A DNA stretch of 64,000 nucleotides, from contig NZ_CP157005.1 of the NCBI RefSeq assembly GCF_039904985.1, positions 4,297,501 through 4,361,500 on the forward strand, read 5' to 3'. Below are positions 45,761 to 55,239 of this stretch, piece by piece (positions within the stretch are counted from its first letter, which is position 1; each line of letters opens with the position of its first letter). The notes beneath the pieces were generated by a model, which did no database searches, had not been told where the DNA came from, and was given only the letters and a program-made list of their open reading frames with translations. This DNA comes from Methylomonas sp. AM2-LC. GTDB lineage: Bacteria > Pseudomonadota > Gammaproteobacteria > Methylococcales > Methylomonadaceae. The translations under genes were made by a program, and so were the position numbers.

Positions 45761-47056
45761 TTATCCTGCTTTACCTTTAACCGCCTTCAACTGCTCCAAC
45801 AGCATATTCACATGCTTAGTCAGTGAAGCGCATTTTTCTTCCAAAGCTGTTTTTTCTGTCTGTAAAATTTTATATTGGGCTTGCATTTGTTGCAGATGTG
45901 TAAGTAACGACCCAGTTTCATTTTCAACGACTGTTGACAAAACCTGAGTCTGCGGCTCAACATCAGCAATGACCATTTCCTGAGTCACGACTGCCGTTGA
46001 CTTGAGCAGATCAGCCCCTAATTGATCGATTCCACCCAACAGAACATAAGCGCTAAATTTATGCCGTATTAAAATAAACGCAGCCGTTTCACTAATTACT
46101 CCATCTTTACAAACCAGAATCAAAAGTTGCTGCCGATTCATAGTACGCAGCTGCATTCGCAATAAAAATAGTGGAATATTTACACTACGTGGCAAATGGT
46201 ATTTATTGTATTCTTCAGGCTCCCTGACATCAATCAACATGGCACCTTTTGCCAGTAACTCTGCCGCGTCATGGTAACTGATATGCTTTAAAAGCGGGTG
46301 CTTTATCAGGTTAATAAATTTATCTTTATTGAGTCGTAACAGAGAAACATCAGTGATCGCACTAACAGCGGCGTTTCTTGGCAACCCAGAAATCAGCGCA
46401 TCTTCACCAAAAGCATCCTGATTATTGCAAGTTGCCAATTTGATTTCTTTAGACCCTGCTGGGGGTTTGCGCGTAATCTGACACTGTCCTTTTTTGACAA
46501 AGTAGAAATAATCACCCTCTTCGCCCTGCTCTATAATAACCTCACCAGCCTTGTAGCTCACTTCTTCCAATGCCATGATGACTTTTTGCAAATTGGCTGG
46601 AGGAAGAGCCCTAAAAATAGGAGACATTAACAAGGTTGTCATCCAATCATCGCTTTCAGTCAGCTGAATTTGTGTCATATCTCTTTCCCTCTCATCTTTA
46701 CTTGCATCAGGTGCAAACTTCATCATTTCAGGACGCAAACGCAAATAGCGAATATTACCTTTGGCAATTACATTCACTTTTCGTGGCACTTGATGCGCCA
46801 GCGAAAAGCGGGCAGCATCGCTACCTGCAGTGATAGTCTCAATTTTAAGATCATCAACCTGTAATGATACCGAACCTTTTAACAAATAGAACAATTCAGT
46901 ATTCGCATCACCACGATAAAATAAAAACTTACCATCTTCAGCCTCTTCAACCACCAATTGCTCACACAATGCGTTAAACCATTTACCAGGCATATTCGCG
47001 AGTGGAATCAATTGACGTATAATCCGACCTTCTTCAGAGAGAGCATCTACAGCCAT
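45761..47056 (-). CDS. Two cyclic-nucleotide-binding domains plus rhodanese domain
   Basis: The 431-residue cytoplasmic protein has a degenerate first cNMP-binding domain (about residues 20-110), a second one (about 145-250) with an intact phosphate-binding cassette (FGEDALISGLPRNAAV, residues 216-231), a rhodanese domain (about 262-350) with the expected Cys (LILVCKDGVIS, C316), and a C-terminal coiled coil (about 380-427). The combination suggests a sensor that couples cAMP or cGMP binding to a persulfide or redox-active site. No catalytic output domain other than rhodanese is seen. It is a single gene upstream of nothing obvious; the deg-type protease gene is divergent. Confidence 0.85.
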   Translation of the reverse strand: MAVDALSEEGRIIRQLIPLANMPGKWFNALCEQLVVEEAEDGKFLFYRGDANTELFYLLKGSVSLQVDDLKIETITAGSDAARFSLAHQVPRKVNVIAKGNIRYLRLRPEMMKFAPDASKDERERDMTQIQLTESDDWMTTLLMSPIFRALPPANLQKVIMALEEVSYKAGEVIIEQGEEGDYFYFVKKGQCQITRKPPAGSKEIKLATCNNQDAFGEDALISGLPRNAAVSAITDVSLLRLNKDKFINLIKHPLLKHISYHDAAELLAKGAMLIDVREPEEYNKYHLPRSVNIPLFLLRMQLRTMNRQQLLILVCKDGVISETAAFILIRHKFSAYVLLGGIDQLGADLLKSTAVVTQEMVIADVEPQTQVLSTVVENETGSLLTHLQQMQAQYKILQTEKTALEEKCASLTKHVNMLLEQLKAVKGKAG

Positions 47057-47305
47057 ATCAGTTAAACTCGCTTAATGAAGTTAGTGAAAATATTAATGCT
47101 GAAGCTGATCTTCGAATCAATAAAACTTGCAAACACGGACATCCCTTTTAGCAAAAATCAATCATAAAAATTGTGCACAACCCTTAAAAAACTTAATACC
47201 ATTACAATGCAAACCAAAAATATTTAATGTTTGAACATTTTTAGAAAACTTTTAGCATATCTGCATTGTCCATGCTGTCATTTAAACAATTCAGGAAGAA
47301 AAACT

Positions 47306-48655
47306 ATGACCCAAACCATCAAAACTCTTTTGTTTATTAGCCTCTGCTTAGTCCAAACAGGATTGTCAGCAGCCATACCTCTGCAAACAGATGGTACACC
47401 GCTGCCTTCACTGGCGCCTATGTTGGAAAACAGTATGCCTGCAGTCGTTAATATTTCTACATCCACCAATGTAAAAATACAGGAAAACCCGTTAATGAAC
47501 GACCCGGTTTTTCGCCGTTTTTTTAACACCCCTAGAAATCAGCGACAACAACAGAAAAACAGTCTTGGCTCTGGCGTCATTATAGACAAAGACGGAGGTT
47601 ATATTCTAACCAATAATCATGTCATAGACAAAGCGGACAAAATTACAGTTACTCTTAGTGATGGCCGCCAACTCAATGCTAAGTTATTAGGCACAGATCC
47701 AGAAGCAGATGTTGCAGTTATCCAAATTCCTGCCGATAATTTAACCGCACTAAAAGTTGCTGATTCCAGCCAACTTAAAGTAGGTGATTACGTAGTTGCC
47801 ATTGGCAATCCGTTTGGACTTGGGCAAACTGTGACCTCTGGCATTGTTAGTGCCTTAGGTCGCTCTGGATTAGGCATTGAGGGCTATGAAGACTTTATCC
47901 AAACAGACGCATCAATTAACCCTGGTAACTCTGGAGGAGCATTGGTCAATTTACGTGGCGAATTCGTCGGCATGAACACCGCCATCCTGGCACCAAATGG
48001 TGGAAACGTTGGCATTGGCTTTGCCATACCATCAAATATGGCAATACGTTTAATGGAATCATTGGTTCAACATGGCGAAGTACGACGCGGATTACTCGGT
48101 ATCACCACGCAGGATCTGACACCTGAATTGATAAAAGCATTTGACCTGAAGAGTCAGCATGGCGCAGTTATCAGCCGCGTTGACGCAGGGTCGGCCGCTG
48201 AAAAATCAGGTATGGAACCCGGAGATATTGTGCTTGCCATTAATGGTCAAGAAATTAAAAACGGCAGCAGCCAGATTCGCACGCAAATTGGCCTTTTGCA
48301 AGTGGGTGATACCGCCAATATTGACATTCTGCGTGGCGAAGACCGTAAAACCATACAAGCGGTTATAGGAAAACCCAAACGCCCTGAAATTGCGGGAAAA
48401 GAATTACACCCCACTTTGCAAGGTGCCTCATTGACAGCAACCCCCAAGGACCAAGTTGAAGGTGTTCTGATTGAAAAAATCGAACCGAGTTCTTCTGCAT
48501 GGAATAGTGGCTTACGCACGGGTGACATTATTGTCTCAGCCAACCGTTACCGGATTAGAAATCTTGACGAATTCAAACAAGTTGTCAATCCAAGGCAGCC
48601 TCTTATAATCAACCTGCAACGAGGAGGAGAAGGCTTTTTTGTCGTGCTAAAATGA
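47306..48655 (+). CDS. DegP/DegQ-type periplasmic serine endoprotease
   Basis: The 449-residue precursor has a signal peptide (about residues 5-22, IKTLLFISLCLVQTGLS), a trypsin-like domain with the triad His (TNNHVI), Asp (DPEADVAVIQI) and Ser (INPGNSGGALVN), and two PDZ domains (LLGITTQDLTPELIKAF, then GVLIEKIEPSSSAWNSGL). This is the HtrA/Do family that degrades or refolds damaged envelope proteins. The size and twin PDZ fit DegP/DegQ rather than DegS. I chose the ATG at 47306 because AGGAAG precedes it and it gives the signal peptide directly. The orthologue (DegP or DegQ) is not settled from sequence. Confidence 0.93.
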   Translation: MTQTIKTLLFISLCLVQTGLSAAIPLQTDGTPLPSLAPMLENSMPAVVNISTSTNVKIQENPLMNDPVFRRFFNTPRNQRQQQKNSLGSGVIIDKDGGYILTNNHVIDKADKITVTLSDGRQLNAKLLGTDPEADVAVIQIPADNLTALKVADSSQLKVGDYVVAIGNPFGLGQTVTSGIVSALGRSGLGIEGYEDFIQTDASINPGNSGGALVNLRGEFVGMNTAILAPNGGNVGIGFAIPSNMAIRLMESLVQHGEVRRGLLGITTQDLTPELIKAFDLKSQHGAVISRVDAGSAAEKSGMEPGDIVLAINGQEIKNGSSQIRTQIGLLQVGDTANIDILRGEDRKTIQAVIGKPKRPEIAGKELHPTLQGASLTATPKDQVEGVLIEKIEPSSSAWNSGLRTGDIIVSANRYRIRNLDEFKQVVNPRQPLIINLQRGGEGFFVVLK

Positions 48656-48751
48656 GAGTAATGATTCAACATGGTCTTTCATGAATCAAAATCAATGAAC
48701 AATAGAATATGCCGAACGAGGAGATGTGCATCATTTGTTCGATTATCAATA

Positions 48752-48776
48752 TAGGGGCAAATATGTTTTGCCCCTA
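48752..48776. terminator. Hairpin between the protease gene and mfd
   Basis: TAGGGGCAAA/TTTGCCCCTA with a five-base loop lies between the convergent deg-type and mfd genes. It is a GC-anchored perfect 10-bp stem, without a long T-run; a two-way terminator or a dispersed palindrome. Confidence 0.55.
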
Positions 48777-48792
48777 CCGATGAGAGGCATAC

Positions 48793-51700
48793 TTACTTTT
48801 GAGTCAGCTTCAGCAATAATTTCTGCAAAAACTCCACTTTATCGTCCAAATCCTTAAACGTGAATGTAAAGCGTAATTTATCGGCACCATCAAATTTATA
48901 CACCTGTGCCTGAGTTTGAATCAGTTTAATCAATTCACCCGCATCAATTTGTGGTGCAGAACCAAATACGATACGCCCGCCCCCCGCATGAGCTTCGATT
49001 TTTTTAATCCCCAACGGGTTTGCTTGCTGTTTCAGTTCCGTAATACTAAATAAGGCTTTAACTTGATCAGGTAACAAACCGAAACGGTCTATCATTTCCA
49101 CTTTTAAAGCATACAAATCACTATTGGTTTCTGCACTTGATATGCGTTTGTAAAGTACGAGTCGCGCATGAATATCGGGCAAATAATCTTCTGGAATCAA
49201 TGCTGAAACTTGCAAGTCCACCTCAGGCCCCATTTCTAAAGGTGCATCCAATTCAGGCTGCTTGCCAGATTTAAGTGCTTTTACGGCACGCTCCATTAGC
49301 TCTGTATATAAAGTAAATCCTATTTCCTGAATTTGACCACTTTGTTCATCGCCGAGCAATTCTCCTGCCCCTCGAATTTCCATGTCGTGCGAGGACAGTA
49401 TAAATCCTGCGCCTAATTCACCGGAGGTTTCAAACGCTTCGAGTCGTTTGATGGCATCTTTAGACATTAATGCTTTGGGTGGCACAATACAGTAAGCATA
49501 TGCACGGTGATGTGAACGCCCTACCCGCCCTCGCAACTGATGCAGCTGGGCTAAACCCAATTTATCGGCACGATTGATCACAATGGTGTTAGCGCTTGGA
49601 ATATCGATACCACTTTCTATTATGGTAGTACTAATCAGTAAATTAAAGCGTTGGTGGTAAAAATCCAGCATAATTTGCTCAAGATCGCGTTCAGCCATTT
49701 GCCCGTGCGCAATCTGAATACGTGCCTCCGGCACCAATACTTCCAACTCCATAGCCATTTTTTCCATGGTTTTTACATCATTATGCAAAAAAAACACTTG
49801 ACCACCACGTTTAATTTCACGCTGACAGGCTTCCTGTATCTGTGAATCAATCCATTCGCTAACAAAGGTTTTTATGGCATGGCGGTTGGGTGGCGGCGTG
49901 GCAATAATAGAAATATCCCGCAATCCCGCCATTGCCATATTAAGGGTACGTGGAATGGGAGTAGCTGTCAGGGTTAGTAAATCTAATTCATAACGTAATT
50001 TTTTGAAGTGTTCTTTCTGGGTAACCCCAAAACGATGCTCTTCGTCAATAATGACCAGACCTAAACTCTGATATTGCATATCTTTGGATAGTAACTTATG
50101 TGTACCAATTACGACATCAACTTTACCCGCTGCGAGATCTTCACCAATAGCTTTTTGCTGCTTGGGCGTTACAAAACGCGACATTACTTCAACACGAATC
50201 GGCCAATCTGCAAAACGGTCGCGAAAACTTTGGTAATGTTGTTGTGCCAGCAGAGTGGTAGGCACTAACACAGCTACCTGTTTACCACTTTGTACAGCAA
50301 TGTAAGTAGCTCGCATAGCCACTTCTGTTTTACCAAAACCAACATCACCACACACGACCCTATCCATAGGTTGTGGACTCAACATATCGACAATAATTGC
50401 CTCAATGGCAGTCTGCTGATCAGGGGTTTCCTCAAACGGAAAGCCAGCTGCAAAGGCAGAATACTCATCATGATTAAGCGAAAAGGCAAAACCTTGTCGA
50501 ACTGCACGCTTAGCATGAATATCAAGCAATTCAGCGGCCACATCACGCGCTCGTTCCATGGCTTTTTTCTTGGCCTTACTCCAGTGATCTGTACCCAGTT
50601 TATGCAAGGGGGCGTTTTCAGCACTGATACCACTGTATCGCCCAATCAAATGCAAAGAGGATACCGGCACATAGAGCTTATCGTGATTGGCATATTCGAG
50701 CATTAAAAATTCGGCAGTAATTCCACCAACTTCCAGGGTTTGCAAACCTAAATAGCGACCAACACCGTGCTCTTGATGCACAACTGGGGAGCCAATATTT
50801 AGCTCGTTTAGGTTATTGAAAATATTTTCCAACTCACGAGCAGCCGATTTACGGCGTCTTCGGCGCTGCTGAACTTTCTCGCCACTGATCTGATTTTCAG
50901 TAATAATGGCTATTGCTGGATCTTCCAGTAATAAACCCTGATCTAATGGCGCTATCAGGATACACAAAGACTGTTGAGTTTCTGTAAACTCTGTCCAATT
51001 TTGTAGGGGTTTTACAGCTAATTTACTGACTTTTAGCTTATCGATTAACCCCTCTCTATGCCCTGCCGTCTCAGCAACAAATACAATTTTTCCCTGAAAC
51101 GATTCTATAAATTGGCGTAATTTTTGTGCAGGTTCTTTTTGGCGGTTATCGATAACCACATCAGGCATGCTTTTGCATTGAAAGGTATAAGGCTGCGATG
51201 ATGCGTCATCCAGCACAATACGACTAAAAGCCTGGGTATGCTGATTAAATTCCTCAACAGATAAAAACAAACGCTCCGGTGGCAACAAGGGGCGATGTAT
51301 ATCGTATTTGCGTTGCTGATAACGTTCCCCAGCTTCCGCACAAAATGTTGTTGCACTGTCTATAAATCCAGCAGACAAAACAAACAACGCATTTTTTGGC
51401 AAATAGGCAAACAATGATTCAGTATGATCCACAAACAAAGGTAGATAATACTCAATGCCGGCAGGTGCAATTTGTTTAGAAATATCCAGATATAGGGTGT
51501 TTTTCGGTGATGAATCGGGAAACTGGGCGCGAAAAGATTGGCGAAAAAGTTTGATAGCTTCATCGGTAAATGGAAATTCACGCGCAGGAAACAATTCGAC
51601 TTTTTGTATTTTTTCCTGAGACATTTGCGTCTCAGGATCAAAACTCCGTATTGACTCAACTTCATCATCAAACAACTCAATACGATACGGAATTTTACTC

Positions 51701-52236
51701 CCCATCGGAAATAAATCCAGAATAGAGCCCCTAACTGCAAATTCAGCATGTTGATAAACTTGAGAAACACATTGGTAACCGACAGCTTCCAATTTAATTC
51801 GCGTAAGTTCCAGATTTAAAGTACCACCCACCTCAATAGAAAAACTATGCGCCAAAACATGTTCGCGTGGAGCCAATCGATGCATTAACGTTGCCACCGA
51901 GACAATCAACGCTCCACGCCGGGTATCAGGCAATAAAGCCAAGGTACGCAGACGCTCGGAAATAATTTCCGGCAAGGGTGAAAACACATCGTAGGGTAAG
52001 GTTTCCCAATCAGGAAAATGCAAGATGGGTAAGGCGTTATCCAGAAAGAAAATCAGTTCGTGCTCTAAGCGCAAGGCGGTTTGGTGATCTGCCGTAACGA
52101 TGACTAGTAAACGTTTTTCCTGGCGAATGGCTGTAGCTAAGGCCAGAGCATCACCACAGCCGTTTAACCCTGACCAAACAATGCTTTGTTCAGAGGTTTG
52201 CGGCAGAGCTGAAGCAGGAATTATCGGGAATGACAT
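48793..52236 (-). CDS. mfd: Transcription-repair coupling factor
   Basis: Mfd removes stalled RNA polymerase and recruits UvrA to lesions. The protein has 1147 residues, the family norm. It has an N-terminal UvrB-like module (ADHQTALRLEHELIFFLDN, RGSILDLFPMGSKIPYRIE), the CarD-like RNA-polymerase-interacting domain around residues 480-560 (PVVHQEHGVGRYLGLQTLEV), a RecG-like SF2 translocase with CGDVGFGKTEVAMRA (Walker A), IIDEEHRFGV (DEEH box), LTATPIPRTLNMAM and RADKLGLAQLHQLRGRVGRS (motif VI), and a C-terminal TRCF domain (QEIGFTLYTELMERAVKAL). It stands alone, convergent with the protease gene. Confidence 0.98.
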   Translation of the reverse strand: MSFPIIPASALPQTSEQSIVWSGLNGCGDALALATAIRQEKRLLVIVTADHQTALRLEHELIFFLDNALPILHFPDWETLPYDVFSPLPEIISERLRTLALLPDTRRGALIVSVATLMHRLAPREHVLAHSFSIEVGGTLNLELTRIKLEAVGYQCVSQVYQHAEFAVRGSILDLFPMGSKIPYRIELFDDEVESIRSFDPETQMSQEKIQKVELFPAREFPFTDEAIKLFRQSFRAQFPDSSPKNTLYLDISKQIAPAGIEYYLPLFVDHTESLFAYLPKNALFVLSAGFIDSATTFCAEAGERYQQRKYDIHRPLLPPERLFLSVEEFNQHTQAFSRIVLDDASSQPYTFQCKSMPDVVIDNRQKEPAQKLRQFIESFQGKIVFVAETAGHREGLIDKLKVSKLAVKPLQNWTEFTETQQSLCILIAPLDQGLLLEDPAIAIITENQISGEKVQQRRRRRKSAARELENIFNNLNELNIGSPVVHQEHGVGRYLGLQTLEVGGITAEFLMLEYANHDKLYVPVSSLHLIGRYSGISAENAPLHKLGTDHWSKAKKKAMERARDVAAELLDIHAKRAVRQGFAFSLNHDEYSAFAAGFPFEETPDQQTAIEAIIVDMLSPQPMDRVVCGDVGFGKTEVAMRATYIAVQSGKQVAVLVPTTLLAQQHYQSFRDRFADWPIRVEVMSRFVTPKQQKAIGEDLAAGKVDVVIGTHKLLSKDMQYQSLGLVIIDEEHRFGVTQKEHFKKLRYELDLLTLTATPIPRTLNMAMAGLRDISIIATPPPNRHAIKTFVSEWIDSQIQEACQREIKRGGQVFFLHNDVKTMEKMAMELEVLVPEARIQIAHGQMAERDLEQIMLDFYHQRFNLLISTTIIESGIDIPSANTIVINRADKLGLAQLHQLRGRVGRSHHRAYAYCIVPPKALMSKDAIKRLEAFETSGELGAGFILSSHDMEIRGAGELLGDEQSGQIQEIGFTLYTELMERAVKALKSGKQPELDAPLEMGPEVDLQVSALIPEDYLPDIHARLVLYKRISSAETNSDLYALKVEMIDRFGLLPDQVKALFSITELKQQANPLGIKKIEAHAGGGRIVFGSAPQIDAGELIKLIQTQAQVYKFDGADKLRFTFTFKDLDDKVEFLQKLLLKLTQK

Positions 52237-52417
52237 GAGAGTGAAATTCGTTTATAAAACGATTATTATACCCGTTAAGCCCTGTTCAATGGCGATGCTA
52301 CATAGCAATGAATATAGATAATAGTAAAATCATCTCTGGCATAGATCAACTGAACTGACGCCATGAACACGATTAATCGTTACAAATGTTTTTCAATCTA
52401 CTTTCTAAGACCGATAA

Positions 52418-52491
52418 TGAAAAAGACAGCTCGTCCTTAGCCCTTCGTTATAAATCAGCAGTGCCTGATCGAAGGAAGGGCTATCTTTTTC
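52418..52491. terminator. Bidirectional terminator-like hairpin after kdpC
   Basis: Nested inverted repeats (outer GAAAAAGA.AGC, inner AGCCCTTC/GAAGGGCT) with T-runs on both sides lie about 65 bases after the kdpC stop. On the minus strand the stem is followed by CTTTTT, which fits an end for the kdp operon. Confidence 0.65.
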
Positions 52492-52556
52492 ACGTAAGCA
52501 TTCTTGAAATAATTAATATACATGTATGGCGCTAATGTATTCTTTATACCCGCCCA

Positions 52557-53141
52557 TTAACGCGCCATTTGATCTAAAGCCAAATTCAATTTCAACACAT
52601 TAACTCTAGGCTCCCCAAACACCCACCACTGCCGATCTTCACTATTAGCATTAACCAGATCTTGCAATTGATCTGCATTAATTTTTCGTAATTTGGCAAT
52701 TCGTTTAACCTGATAGTGTGCACTGGCCAAACTGATATGCGGATCAAGACCACTAGCAGAAGAAGTGACCAAATCGACAGGCACCGGAAAGTGATTATCT
52801 GGATCAACTTCTTTTAAGGCTTGCACCCTGGCAGCAACCGCCTCAATCAGCGCAGGGTTGGTTGGCCCCAGATTCGAGCCACTCGATGCAGCACCATTAT
52901 TAGCATAGGGTGCAGTTGCCGACGGCCTGCCCCAAAAGTATTTTGGATCGAAAACGGCCTGACCAATCAGCTCCGAACCTATCAGTTGCCCTTGTTTATC
53001 TTTCAGCAAGCTACCATTTGCTTGAGCAGGAAACAGTAATTGCGCCAAACCAGTCACCAACACTGGATAGATGGCTCCAGTAAGCAGTGTAAACAACAGC
53101 AATAATACAACAGCCGGTCTAAAATAATTTATCATATACAT
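52557..53141 (-). CDS. kdpC: Potassium-transporting ATPase C chain
   Basis: KdpC is the small one-helix subunit that stabilises the KdpFABC potassium pump. The 194 residues have one N-terminal membrane helix (about residues 10-32, VVLLLLFTLLTGAIYPVLVT) and a periplasmic domain with family phrases SELIGQAVFDPKYFWGRPSA, GAASSGSNLGPTNPAL and SASGLDPHISLASAHYQVKR. It lies six bases after kdpB and closes the operon. Confidence 0.97.
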   Translation of the reverse strand: MYMINYFRPAVVLLLLFTLLTGAIYPVLVTGLAQLLFPAQANGSLLKDKQGQLIGSELIGQAVFDPKYFWGRPSATAPYANNGAASSGSNLGPTNPALIEAVAARVQALKEVDPDNHFPVPVDLVTSSASGLDPHISLASAHYQVKRIAKLRKINADQLQDLVNANSEDRQWWVFGEPRVNVLKLNLALDQMAR

Positions 53142-53147
53142 TCTCCT

Positions 53148-55220
53148 TTATACCCAGCGCATTGCTACCAGTAGCAAATCTATCGCTTTAATTCCAATAA
53201 AGGGCACTATCAGCCCACCAAGACCATAAATCAGCAAATTGTTTTGTAACAGTTTTTCCGCACCTATAGGCTTATAACTGACACCTTTTAAGGCTAATGG
53301 AATTAAGATCACGATAATCAAAGCATTAAAGATTACTGCAGACAAAATAGCGCTGGCAGGAGTTGCCAAACCCATAATATTTAACACATTCAAAACCGGA
53401 TAGGTAGTAGCAAAAGCGGCAGGAATAATGGCAAAATATTTAGCCACATCGTTTGCGATACTAAATGTTGTCAACGCACCTCGCGTCATTAACATTTGTT
53501 TACCCGTTTCAACGATCTCGATCAGTTTGGTCGGATTAGAGTCCAAATCGACCATATTTCCAGCTTCTTTGGCTGCCTGGGTACCACTATTCATCGCCAC
53601 AGCCACATCTGCTTGAGCTAGAGCAGGTGCATCATTGGTGCCATCTCCGGTCATGGCTACCAAGCGGCCTTCAGCCTGATGCTGGCGAATTAAACTCAGC
53701 TTGGCTTCCGGTGTTGCTTCGGCCAAAAAATCATCCACGCCCGCCTCAGCGGCAATAGCTGCGGCCGTCAGACGATTATCGCCAGTAATCATAATTGTTT
53801 TGATACCCATGGCACGCAATTCGATAAATCGCTCCTTAATTCCCCCTTTCACAATATCTTTTAGCTCGATTACACCTAAAGCCTGCGCACCCTCAGCAAC
53901 TACCAGCGGTGTACTGCCGCGTCGCGCAACATCCACCACTATTTTCTGAATTTCATCAGGGAAATGTCCGCCTTGCTCTGCAACATAGTGCCGAATAGCA
54001 TCTTCTGCGCCTTTGCGGATTTGCCTACCATCCAAATTGACACCACTCATACGCGTCTGTGCGCTAAAGTGTACAAAAGTTGCCCCCAAGGCTTGTACAT
54101 CACGCTCCCGGAAACCAAACTTCTGTTTAGCCAATACCACTATACTACGGCCTTCGGGTGTTTCGTCAGCCAATGAAGCCATTTGAGCGGCATCTGCCAA
54201 TTGTTGCTGACTAATACCTTTAACGGGCATAAATGCTGAGGCCTGCCGATTACCCAAAGTGATGGTACCTGTTTTATCCAACAACAAAACATCCACATCT
54301 CCTGCCGCCTCGACAGCACGACCCGAAGTAGCAATCACATTTTTTTGTAACATACGACCAATACCGGCCACTCCAATAGCTGATAATAGCCCACCAATGG
54401 TCGTTGGTATCAAACACACTAACAATGCCACCAGAACAGTGATACTAATCGGTTGTCCTATTTTGCTGGTTTCCACACTGTACAGCGAGAACGGTAATAA
54501 GGTAACCGTAGCAAATAAAAATACTAAAGTTAAAGCCACCAATAAAATAGTTAGAGCAATTTCGTTTGGTGTTTTCTGACGTTTAGCGCTCTCAACCATA
54601 GAAATCATGCGGTCCAAAAATGTTTCGCCTGGATTTGCCGAAACTCTGATTACTAACCAGTCTGATAACACCCGAGTACCGCCAGTCACCGAACTAAAAT
54701 CACCGCCAGACTCACGAATGACGGGAGCACTTTCGCCAGTAATGGCACTCTCATCCACTGAGGCAACACCTTCAATCACATCACCATCGCCGGGAACAAA
54801 ATCTCCAGCCTCGATTAACACCACATCACCCTTCCGTAAACTGGCACCAACAACCTTGCTGTAATTTGCCCCATATCGTGGCTCATCCAGTTTTTTAGCC
54901 GCAATATCACGTTTTGCACTGCGTAAAAAGGCTGCCTGGGCTTTACTGCGGCCTTCGGCTACTGCTTCAGCAAAATTAGCGAAAAGTACAGTGAACCATA
55001 ACCATAAGGTGATACTAAGAACGAAACCTGCAGACTCTTCACCTTGTCCATCAAGTGCCTGTAACCATAATACGGTAGTTAACAAACTACCTAGATACAC
55101 CACAAACATTACAGGATTTTTCCATTGTTGTTGTGGGGTCAGTTTTAAAAAGGCTGCGAATAAAGCCTCTTGCAAAAGCTTTTTATCCAGCAGAGAAGTA
55201 GAAACAGCATTGCTAGTCAT
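53148..55220 (-). CDS. kdpB: Potassium-transporting ATPase B chain
   Basis: KdpB is the P-type ATPase subunit that hydrolyses ATP to drive potassium uptake. The 690 residues include the phosphorylation motif [17 protein letters not shown] (Asp about residue 315), the TGES actuator loop ([11 protein letters not shown]), the nucleotide-binding domain, and the hinge [20 protein letters not shown]. About seven membrane helices are expected. It lies between kdpA (19 bp) and kdpC (six bp) and shows no missing catalytic residue. Confidence 0.98.
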   Translation of the reverse strand: MTSNAVSTSLLDKKLLQEALFAAFLKLTPQQQWKNPVMFVVYLGSLLTTVLWLQALDGQGEESAGFVLSITLWLWFTVLFANFAEAVAEGRSKAQAAFLRSAKRDIAAKKLDEPRYGANYSKVVGASLRKGDVVLIEAGDFVPGDGDVIEGVASVDESAITGESAPVIRESGGDFSSVTGGTRVLSDWLVIRVSANPGETFLDRMISMVESAKRQKTPNEIALTILLVALTLVFLFATVTLLPFSLYSVETSKIGQPISITVLVALLVCLIPTTIGGLLSAIGVAGIGRMLQKNVIATSGRAVEAAGDVDVLLLDKTGTITLGNRQASAFMPVKGISQQQLADAAQMASLADETPEGRSIVVLAKQKFGFRERDVQALGATFVHFSAQTRMSGVNLDGRQIRKGAEDAIRHYVAEQGGHFPDEIQKIVVDVARRGSTPLVVAEGAQALGVIELKDIVKGGIKERFIELRAMGIKTIMITGDNRLTAAAIAAEAGVDDFLAEATPEAKLSLIRQHQAEGRLVAMTGDGTNDAPALAQADVAVAMNSGTQAAKEAGNMVDLDSNPTKLIEIVETGKQMLMTRGALTTFSIANDVAKYFAIIPAAFATTYPVLNVLNIMGLATPASAILSAVIFNALIIVILIPLALKGVSYKPIGAEKLLQNNLLIYGLGGLIVPFIGIKAIDLLLVAMRWV

Positions 55221-55239
55221 AGTATTACCTTAATTCCGA

